From an uncultured Ruminococcus sp. (GTDB lineage: Bacteria; Bacillota; Clostridia; Oscillospirales; Ruminococcaceae), in contig CAMBLM010000001.1 of the NCBI GenBank assembly GCA_945868475.1, positions 186,001-250,000 on the forward strand: 64,000 nucleotides of DNA, read 5' to 3'. The stretch's first letter is position 1. Each line of letters opens with the position of its first letter. Below are positions 45,359 to 52,679 of the stretch, piece after piece. A program made the translations under genes and the position numbers. The notes beneath the pieces were generated by a model, which saw only the letters and a list, made by a program, of their open reading frames with translations, was not told the origin of the DNA and did not search any database.

Positions 45359-46834
45359 TTAAAGCTTTGCAGCTTCTCTTACTGCATTAACAACAGCAAG
45401 TGCCTTGTTTTTGGTTTCTTCGTATTCCGTTTCGGCAACGCTGTCATATACTATTCCTGCGCCTGCCTGAACATAAGCCTTGTCATTCTTGAAAAGAACC
45501 GTTCTGATAGCGATGCAGGTGTCAATGTTTCCGCTGAAGCCAAGATATCCGACCGTTCCGCCGTAAAGACCGCGCTTCTTGTTTTCAAGCTCATCGATGA
45601 GCTGCATTGCCCTTACCTTTGGCGCACCCGAGAGCGTTCCTGCAGGAAGTACAGACATAAGAGCGTCCATTGCAGTCTTGTCATCGGCAAGCTGACCCTG
45701 AACATCGGAAACAAGGTGCATTACCTTTGAATAACGTTCAACTCTCATAAAGTCGGTAACATTCACCGAACCAAGCTTGCAGACACGGCCGATATCGTTT
45801 CTGCCAAGGTCAACGAGCATCGTGTGTTCGGAACGTTCCTTGATGTCGTTCACAAGCCTGTTTTCATAAGCCTTGTCTTCTTCCTCGGTCTTGCCGCGCG
45901 GCATCGTTCCTGCAATAGGTTTCGTGACTACAACGCCGTCCGTAACGCTTACGAGCATCTCGGGCGAAGCTCCTGCGAAGCAGTAGTCCTTGTGGTCGAA
46001 GAAGTAAAGGTACGGCGAAGGGTTGGTCGAACGCAGCATTCTGTAAACGTCAAAAGGCTTCGGCGGATTTGCTATCTCAAAACGCTGTGAAAGAACTATC
46101 TGACTGATGTCACCGTTTTTGATGTGTTCCTTGCCCTTTTCAACAATAGCCATATATTCTTCCTTGGTGAAGTTTGACTTCACTTCAAGATCAGCAACGC
46201 TTCCCGAGCTTTCCGCAGACTCAACAGCAGGACAGTTTTTAAGTACCTTTTCAATATCGTGAGCCTTTGCATAAGCGTTTTCGTATGCGCTGTCAACATC
46301 TTCACCTGCGTTGATGTTCACGATTATAACTGCCTTGTTGGAAAGGTGGTCGTAAGCCACGATCTCATCGTAAAGGAACATATTTGAATCAGGCATTTGA
46401 AGATCATCTTCGGGAATGTTCGTCAGCTTCTTCTCAAAGCTTCTTACCGTGTCATATCCGAAGTAGCCGATAAGTCCGCCCGTAAGCTTTGGCTTGTTAG
46501 GAAAAACGGGGGAAGTATGTTCTGCAAGGATACTGTTGTAAAGAGCGATAGGGTCCGTACATTCAACATTCTCCGTCTTGCCGTCTGTGGTTATCTCAGC
46601 CTTGTCACCGAAAATCTTGATCTCTTTTTTAGGATCAATGCCGATGAAAGAATATCGTCCCCACTGCTCGGTGTTGTCAACGCTTTCAAGGATAAAGCAG
46701 TTGTCATATTTTTCTCGAAGTCCTGCGAAGAGCCTTACGGGAGTTGCGCTGTCGATCAGTGTTTCGTGAAAAACAGGAACAGTCTTGTAATTCGTCAGGA
46801 GTTTTTTAACTTCTTCTTTTGATGGGAATAACAT
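45359..46834 (-). CDS. trpE: Anthranilate synthase component I
   Basis: TrpE turns chorismate and ammonia into anthranilate, the first committed step to tryptophan. The 491-residue protein has an N-terminal domain with the feedback-site-like ILESVDNTEQWGRYSFIGIDP and the catalytic domain with QRFEIA, GASPEMLV, KPIAGTMPRGKTEEEDKAYENRLVNDIKERSEHTMLVDLGRNDIGRV (cited for PIAGT, KERSEH and DLGRND) and TLSGAPKVRAM. ATG at 46834 (MLFPSKEEV) is nine bases after AAAGG; ATG at 46840 is only three. It is first in the operon, behind the T-box leader. Confidence 0.96.
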   Translation of the reverse strand: MLFPSKEEVKKLLTNYKTVPVFHETLIDSATPVRLFAGLREKYDNCFILESVDNTEQWGRYSFIGIDPKKEIKIFGDKAEITTDGKTENVECTDPIALYNSILAEHTSPVFPNKPKLTGGLIGYFGYDTVRSFEKKLTNIPEDDLQMPDSNMFLYDEIVAYDHLSNKAVIIVNINAGEDVDSAYENAYAKAHDIEKVLKNCPAVESAESSGSVADLEVKSNFTKEEYMAIVEKGKEHIKNGDISQIVLSQRFEIANPPKPFDVYRMLRSTNPSPYLYFFDHKDYCFAGASPEMLVSVTDGVVVTKPIAGTMPRGKTEEEDKAYENRLVNDIKERSEHTMLVDLGRNDIGRVCKLGSVNVTDFMRVERYSKVMHLVSDVQGQLADDKTAMDALMSVLPAGTLSGAPKVRAMQLIDELENKKRGLYGGTVGYLGFSGNIDTCIAIRTVLFKNDKAYVQAGAGIVYDSVAETEYEETKNKALAVVNAVREAAKL

Positions 46835-46860
46835 ATTCATCGACCTTTCAATAAATAAAA

Positions 46861-47217
46861 TAAAAAAGAGGAACAACGTGCTGACCTTCTTTTACAAAGG
46901 TCAGGGACGATGTTCCTCGTGGTGCCACCCTGATTTGCGGATAAAAAAACTGCTATCCGCCTCATTGAGTACAATTGCGGATAACAGATACTTTCAATAT
47001 TTCATTTCAAGTACGCCGCCAATGCATTAATACCCTATCCACTAACGCAGGAAACTCGGCGCAGGCTAATAGGGAAGACCCATTCACCATTGCTTCTCAC
47101 AAACCCATTCACGCATCCCGTAAGACCTGCTCACACCGACCGCAGGCTCTCTGTACTCCGTCAGAAACGCTACTTGCTTTTGTTCATAGAATTTACTGAT
47201 TTATTAACTTTGTCTGT
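46861..47217 (-). promoter_or_regulatory. T-box leader of the trp operon (tryptophan specifier)
   Basis: On the minus strand the leader has a Stem I with the AGTA...AGAGAGCCTG...GGTCGGTG pattern, then GTGAATGG, in which TGG (complement of 47105-47107) sits at the specifier position, so it should read tRNA-Trp. The T-box AGGGTGGCACCACG is at 46918-46931, and its TGGC would pair with a GCCA tRNA end; tRNA-Trp has G at that position. The terminator stem GAGGAACA.../...TGTTCCTC with T residues is at 46861-46918. Uncharged tRNA-Trp should allow read-through into trpE. Confidence 0.93.
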
Positions 47218-47246
47218 ATTATATCACAGCGCTAAAGCGTTGTCAA
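47218..47246 (-). promoter_or_regulatory. Promoter of the trp operon
   Basis: On the minus strand TTGACA (47241-47246), 17-base spacer and TATAAT (47218-47223). The spacer contains AGCGCT, a short palindrome. Confidence 0.92.
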
Positions 47247-47397
47247 GAGTTTTGGAAAAATTTTTTTGATTTTTTTCAAGAAATTTTTTGTGCGAACAAA
47301 TTTGCCGCAAAATGAAAATTCATACTTGAAATTATCTGAAAAAAGGTGTAAAATAATATAGTATGGCTAAAATCAGAACAGAAAGGATAAACGCATT

Positions 47398-48378
47398 ATG
47401 GATAACACAAACTGGATCGAAGCTAAGGTTTATACAACTACCGAGGGAATTGACCCTGTCTGCGGCTGTCTGCTCGGAGTGGGCATAACGGGCTTTGAGA
47501 TAAAGGATTCTCAGGATTTTGAGGAATTTCTCGAACGCAAGGACGGAAACTGGGATTATATAGACGATGACCTTATGGAAATGCGCACCTGCGAAACCTG
47601 CGTGACCGTATATATCGCAGATAATGAGCAGGGCAGAGAAATGCTCGCCGCCCTGAAGCGTGAAATGGCAGCACTCAAAGAACGTGATGCGGATAATAAA
47701 TTCGGCAGGCTTGCCGTTGAGCTTTCGGGCATAAAGGAAGAGGACTGGGCAAACAACTGGAAGCAGTACTTCAAGCCGTTTGAAGTCGGCACACGCCTTG
47801 CCGTAAAACCCTCTTGGGAAGAATATGATAACCCGAACGGAAGGACCGTTCTTGAAATAGACCCTGCATCGAGCTTCGGCACAGGTCAGCACAACACAAC
47901 AAGACTTTGCCTTGAACTTATCGAAAAGACCGTAAAAAAGGGCGATAAGCTCCTCGACCTCGGCTGCGGAAGCGGAATACTTTCTATCGCAGGAATTCTC
48001 CTTGGAGCAGAAAAAGCCGCCGCTGTCGATATCGACCAGAACTCGGTAAAGATCGCAAAGGAAAACTTCGCAAAGAACAATATCCCCGAAAATGTTTTTG
48101 ATGCTTATGTAGGAAATATCATCGGCGATGAAGAACTTCGTGCAAAGCTCGGCGGCGGATATGATGTGGTCGTTGCGAATATCGTTGCCGATGTCCTTAT
48201 TGCAATGAGTCCTATCTTCGGCAGCTTTATGAAACCCGATGCAAAGATAATCATTTCGGGCATAATAATCGAACGCTGCGATGAGGTAATGGAAGCAATG
48301 GAAAAGAACGGATTCAAACGCATCGAACTTCGCGAAAACGGCGGCTGGGCTGCTGCGGAATTTGAAAAGAACAACTGA
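47398..48378 (+). CDS. prmA: Ribosomal protein L11 methyltransferase
   Basis: PrmA methylates ribosomal protein L11 with S-adenosylmethionine. The 326-residue protein has an N-terminal substrate-recognition domain ending with EEDWANNWKQYFKPFEVG, the family block ILEIDPASSFGTGQHNTTRLCLELI, the Rossmann motif LLDLGCGSGILSIAG, AVDIDQNSVKIA, and DVVVANIVADVL with the catalytic Asn. The start at 47398 follows AAAGGA. It is 15 bases upstream of the topoisomerase B gene and probably cotranscribed. Confidence 0.95.
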   Translation: MDNTNWIEAKVYTTTEGIDPVCGCLLGVGITGFEIKDSQDFEEFLERKDGNWDYIDDDLMEMRTCETCVTVYIADNEQGREMLAALKREMAALKERDADNKFGRLAVELSGIKEEDWANNWKQYFKPFEVGTRLAVKPSWEEYDNPNGRTVLEIDPASSFGTGQHNTTRLCLELIEKTVKKGDKLLDLGCGSGILSIAGILLGAEKAAAVDIDQNSVKIAKENFAKNNIPENVFDAYVGNIIGDEELRAKLGGGYDVVVANIVADVLIAMSPIFGSFMKPDAKIIISGIIIERCDEVMEAMEKNGFKRIELRENGGWAAAEFEKNN

Positions 48379-48393
48379 AAGGGCAGAATGTAA

Positions 48394-50367
48394 ATGGCAA
48401 AAAAGAAGAATTATGACAACGAAAGTATCTCGATGCTCAAAGGCGCAGACCGAGTTCGTCTTCGTCCTGCCGTTATCTTCGGTTCGGACGACCTCGAGGG
48501 CTGCAAGCATTCCGTTTTTGAGATAATTTCCAACTCCATAGACGAAGCAAGAGGCGGTCACGGCGACAAGATAACCGTCACCTACTACCAGGATAAGTCT
48601 ATCGAAGTTGCAGACTGCGGACGCGGCTGTCCCGTTGACTATAACAACGCCGAAGAAAGATATAACTGGGAGCTTGTCTACTGCGAGCTTTACGCAGGCG
48701 GCAAATATGACAACACCGACTATGAATTCTCCCTCGGTCTTAACGGCTTGGGTGCTTGCGCAACGCAGTATGCATCGGAATTTATGGACGTTGAGGTCCT
48801 CCGTGACGGATTTAAGTATAATCTCCACTTTGAACACGGCGAGAATATCGGCGGACTTTCAAAAGAGCCTTACAAGGGCAAGCAGACAGGCACAAGAACA
48901 CGCTGGCGTCCCGATACAGCCGTTTTCACCGACATAAATATCGAGCGTGAATACTTCGAGAATATGATGAAAAAGCAGGCTGTCGTAAACCCGAAAGTCA
49001 CATTTGTTTTTCGATATGAGCTTGCAACGGGCGGCTTCGACGAGGCTGTTTATTACTACGAAAACGGCATCACCGACTATATTGACGAGATAATCGGCAG
49101 TGACGGACTTACTGCCCGACAGTTCGTTTCCTGTGAGCGCAAAGGCCGTGACAGCGACGACCGTCCCGAGTATAAAATGAAGCTTTCCTGCGCATTTGCT
49201 TTCTCCAATAAAGTAAGCTTTCAGGAATATTATCATAACTCCAGTTACCTTGAACACGAGGGTTCACCGCAGAAAGCAGTCCGTCAGGCATTCCGTTCGT
49301 TCATCGACAACTATATAAAGACGAGCGGCAAATATAAGGCAGGCGAAAAATCGATAAAGGACGATGACGTTCTTGACAGCCTTGTCCTCGTTTCGTCTAC
49401 GTTCTCGACCTATACTTCGTATGCGAACCAGACCAAAAAAGCTATCAACAATAAGTCTATCTATGACAATATGGTCGATTTTCTCAAACATTCGCTCGAG
49501 GTTTACTTCATCGAGAACCCCGACGATGCGAACAAGATCGCAGACCAGATACTCATAAACAAGCGCAGCCGTGAATCTGCCGAACGTATCCGTCAGAATA
49601 CGAAAAACAACCTCACAAAGCAGATAGACCTTGCAAATATGGTCGAAAAATTCGTTGACTGCCGTACAAAAGACCTTTCAAGGCGTGAAATTTTCATCGT
49701 TGAGGGTGACTCGGCTCTCGGTTCGTGTAAAACTGCCCGTGATGCCGAATTTCAGGCTATAATCCCGGTTCGAGGAAAAATTCTCAACTGCCTTAAAGCA
49801 GATTATGCGAAAATTTTCAAGAATGATATCATCACCGACCTGATAAAAGTCCTCGGCTGCGGCGTTGAAGTAACAACCAAGGCAAACAAAGAGCTTTCGA
49901 CCTTTAATATCGACAATCTCCGCTGGAATAAGATCATAATCTGTACCGATGCCGATGTCGATGGTTTCCAGATAAGAACGCTTATCCTTACAATGCTCTA
50001 CCGCCTTACCCCGACGCTTATCGAGCAGGGCTATGTCTATATCGCAGAATCTCCGCTCTTTGAGATCACGACAAAGGATAAGACCTACTTCGCTTATAAC
50101 GAAAAGGAAAAGGGCGAGATACTCGGAATGATAGGCGACCAGAAATATAAGATCGACCGCTCGAAAGGTCTTGGTGAGAACGACCCCGAAATGATGTCGC
50201 TCACAACAATGAACCCCGAAACAAGACGTCTTATAAAGGTAACTCCTGTCGATATGGAAGCAACAGCAAATATGTTCGACCTCCTGCTCGGCGACAACCT
50301 GCAGGGCAGAAAAGATTATATTTCCGAATACGGCTGCAAGTATCTTGAGCTTGCGGATATTTCATAA
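48394..50367 (+). CDS. Type IIA topoisomerase, divergent B subunit (GyrB/ParE-like)
   Basis: This 657-residue protein has the GHKL ATPase, transducer and TOPRIM parts of GyrB/ParE. The ATP site is recognisable (EIISNSIDEARGG, VADCGRGCPVD, GLNGLGACATQYAS) but changed: the usual RPGMYIG reads RPAVIFGS. TOPRIM motifs are EGDSALGSCKTARD, IIPVRGKILN and CTDADVDGFQIRTLIL. It ends after a short C-terminal part, as in ParE. The changes set it apart from canonical GyrB and ParE, so it is likely a third, paralogous enzyme; whether it relaxes, decatenates or supercoils is unknown. The partner A subunit starts 15 bases downstream. Confidence 0.88.
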   Translation: MAKKKNYDNESISMLKGADRVRLRPAVIFGSDDLEGCKHSVFEIISNSIDEARGGHGDKITVTYYQDKSIEVADCGRGCPVDYNNAEERYNWELVYCELYAGGKYDNTDYEFSLGLNGLGACATQYASEFMDVEVLRDGFKYNLHFEHGENIGGLSKEPYKGKQTGTRTRWRPDTAVFTDINIEREYFENMMKKQAVVNPKVTFVFRYELATGGFDEAVYYYENGITDYIDEIIGSDGLTARQFVSCERKGRDSDDRPEYKMKLSCAFAFSNKVSFQEYYHNSSYLEHEGSPQKAVRQAFRSFIDNYIKTSGKYKAGEKSIKDDDVLDSLVLVSSTFSTYTSYANQTKKAINNKSIYDNMVDFLKHSLEVYFIENPDDANKIADQILINKRSRESAERIRQNTKNNLTKQIDLANMVEKFVDCRTKDLSRREIFIVEGDSALGSCKTARDAEFQAIIPVRGKILNCLKADYAKIFKNDIITDLIKVLGCGVEVTTKANKELSTFNIDNLRWNKIIICTDADVDGFQIRTLILTMLYRLTPTLIEQGYVYIAESPLFEITTKDKTYFAYNEKEKGEILGMIGDQKYKIDRSKGLGENDPEMMSLTTMNPETRRLIKVTPVDMEATANMFDLLLGDNLQGRKDYISEYGCKYLELADIS

Positions 50368-50382
50368 AAGGGGGCGGGATAA

Positions 50383-52635
50383 ATGGCAAGAAAAAATACA
50401 GGCAAATCAGTGCCTAAGAAAAAAACAGTCGGTATGCCCGATGCGTATATCGCAGGCAGCGGTATCGTTGCGGAAGAAACCATTACCGATACCCTCGAAA
50501 AAAACTATATGCCTTATGCGATGAGCGTTATCATCTCCCGTGCGCTCCCCGAGATAGACGGTTTCAAGCCCTCACACAGAAAGCTCCTCTATACAATGTA
50601 TAAAATGGGACTTCTCACGGGTGCAAAAACCAAGTCTGCAAATATCGTCGGACAGACCATGAAGCTCAACCCTCACGGCGATGCGGCTATCTACGAAACA
50701 ATGGTCCGTCTTTCAAAGGGCAACGAAGCACTTCTTCACCCTTATATCGACAGCAAGGGCAACTTCGGTAAAGCTTATTCCAAAAATATGGCATACGCAG
50801 CTTCACGATATACAGAAGCAAAGCTTGCGCCGATATGCGCCGAGCTTTTCAGCGATATCGATAAGGATACGGTAGATTTTGTCCCGAACTACGATAACGA
50901 AACCACCGAACCAACACTTCTCCCTGCGACATTCCCGTCAGTCCTCGTAAATGCAAATGTCGGAATTGCTGTTTCAATGGCAAGTGCAGTCTGCCCGTTC
51001 AACCTTGCGGAAGTCTGCGAAACAACAGTCGGACTGATACGAAATCCCGAGCATGATATTATGTCAACGCTCAAAGGTCCTGACTTTCCGGGCGGCGGAT
51101 TTATAATATATGACGAACATGAACTGAAAAATGTCTATGAAACAGGCAGAGGTTCGATAAAGATCCGCTCAAAATACAACTTTGACGAAGCCTCAAACTG
51201 TATCGAAGTAACGGAAATACCGCCAACAACGACTATCGAAGCCATTATGGATAAGATAATCGAGCTTGTAAAGGGCGGAAAAATAAGCGAGATATCCTAT
51301 ATCCGTGACGAAACCGACATCAACGGTCTGAAAATAGCTATCGACATCAAAAAGGGCGTTGACCCCGATAAGCTGATGAAAAAGCTGTTCCGAATGACGC
51401 CGCTTCAGGATTCCTACGCCTGCAACTTCAATATCCTTATCGGCGGTATGCCAAGGGTAATGGGCGTTCGTGAAATTCTCGAAGAATGGGTAGCTTTCCG
51501 CAAAGAGTGCGTTAAGCGCAGGATCTACTTCGAGCTTTCAAAGAAAAAGAGCAAGCTTCATTTGCTCAAAGGCCTGAAAAAAATACTTCTTGATATCGAC
51601 AAGGCTGTAAAGATCGTCCGTGAAACGGAAGAAGAAACGGAAGTCGTTCCAAACCTTATGATAGGCTTCGGGATCGATGAAACGCAGGCTGATTATGTTG
51701 CCGAGATAAAGCTCCGTCATCTCAATAAGGAGTATATCCTCAACCGTATCTCCGAAATAGAAGACCTTGAAAAATCCATCGCCGAAATGGAAGATATCCT
51801 CAAAGATGATAAAAAGGTCAAGAACCTCATCATCGAGGAGCTTAACGAAGTCAGCCGCAAGTATCGCCAGCCGAGAAAAACGCTCTTCATCTATACCGCA
51901 GGCGAAGATGAAGAAGCCGAAGAAGACGATACACCTGATTTCCCTGTAACGCTGTTTATTTCGCAGAGCGGCTATTTCAAGAAGATAACTCCGCAGTCGC
52001 TCCGTATGTCGGGCGACCAGAAACTCAAAGAGGGCGACTTTATCATCAATTCGGTAGAAACGACCAACCGAAGCGAGCTGTTGTTCTTCTCTGATAAAGC
52101 GCAGGTCTATAAGAGCAAAACCTCACTCTTCAAAAATACAAAGGCTTCCGAGCTTGGCGTTTATATTCCCGCACAGCTTGGCTTTGACGACGGCGAAAGC
52201 TTCCGTTCGATGATAGTCACCAACGATTACAGCGGTTATCTTATTATGATCTTCGCCAACGGCAAAGTTGCAAAAGTTCCGCTCAATGCATACGAAACAA
52301 AGACCAACCGCAAAAAGCTTGCCAATGCCTACAGCGATAAATCACCGCTCGTTGCAATGTTCTGCGTTGCCGATAACGAAGATATCCTTCTTACGACATC
52401 AAACGGCAGAGCAGTTGTGTTCAATACCGGTATGATACTTCCGAAAACAACCCGTGACACGATAGGCGTTCAGGTTGTGACGCTCAAAGCAAAGGCAGAA
52501 GTTGTCGGAGCGCAGACCGTTCCCGAAGAAAAGAAATCTGACTATTCAAAATATTACGTTAAAACAATTCCTGCCGCAGGCTCGCTTGCAAAGGATATAG
52601 CAGATGCCGACCAGCTTTCATTCTTAAATTCATAA
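50383..52635 (+). CDS. Type IIA topoisomerase, divergent A subunit (GyrA/ParC-like)
   Basis: This 750-residue protein is the DNA-cleaving partner. It has MPYAMSVIISRALPEIDGFKPSHRKLLYTMY, PHGDAAIYETMVRLS (the quinolone-region helix has altered residues) and the catalytic Tyr in AASRYTEAKLAPI. The breakage-reunion domain ends at about 480, after a coiled-coil pair (LKGLKKILLDIDKAVKIVRE, LNRISEIEDLEKSIAEMEDIL). The C-terminal beta-pinwheel is partial (LFISQSGYFKKITPQSLR, LFFSDKAQVYKSKTSLFK, IFANGKVAKVPLNAY), with no GyrA-box QRRGGKG that I can find. ParC-like activity is therefore more likely than supercoiling. Confidence 0.88.
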   Translation: MARKNTGKSVPKKKTVGMPDAYIAGSGIVAEETITDTLEKNYMPYAMSVIISRALPEIDGFKPSHRKLLYTMYKMGLLTGAKTKSANIVGQTMKLNPHGDAAIYETMVRLSKGNEALLHPYIDSKGNFGKAYSKNMAYAASRYTEAKLAPICAELFSDIDKDTVDFVPNYDNETTEPTLLPATFPSVLVNANVGIAVSMASAVCPFNLAEVCETTVGLIRNPEHDIMSTLKGPDFPGGGFIIYDEHELKNVYETGRGSIKIRSKYNFDEASNCIEVTEIPPTTTIEAIMDKIIELVKGGKISEISYIRDETDINGLKIAIDIKKGVDPDKLMKKLFRMTPLQDSYACNFNILIGGMPRVMGVREILEEWVAFRKECVKRRIYFELSKKKSKLHLLKGLKKILLDIDKAVKIVRETEEETEVVPNLMIGFGIDETQADYVAEIKLRHLNKEYILNRISEIEDLEKSIAEMEDILKDDKKVKNLIIEELNEVSRKYRQPRKTLFIYTAGEDEEAEEDDTPDFPVTLFISQSGYFKKITPQSLRMSGDQKLKEGDFIINSVETTNRSELLFFSDKAQVYKSKTSLFKNTKASELGVYIPAQLGFDDGESFRSMIVTNDYSGYLIMIFANGKVAKVPLNAYETKTNRKKLANAYSDKSPLVAMFCVADNEDILLTTSNGRAVVFNTGMILPKTTRDTIGVQVVTLKAKAEVVGAQTVPEEKKSDYSKYYVKTIPAAGSLAKDIADADQLSFLNS

Positions 52636-52640
52636 AAATT

Positions 52641-52678
52641 ATCCCGAAAACCAAAAACAATGGTTTTCGGGATTTTTT
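52641..52678. terminator. Bidirectional terminator between topoisomerase and acyltransferase genes
   Basis: ATCCCGAAAACCA and TGGTTTTCGGGAT pair around a seven-base loop and are followed by TTTTTA on the plus strand; the minus strand has AATTTTTAT after the stem. Confidence 0.9.
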
Positions 52679-52679
52679 A

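Noticed and set aside
47332-48837. A 501-codon minus-strand open frame
   Set aside because: It lies antisense to prmA and the topoisomerase B gene, which have clear motifs and binding sites. Its own product is Cys/Phe-rich with no domain, as expected of a shadow frame.
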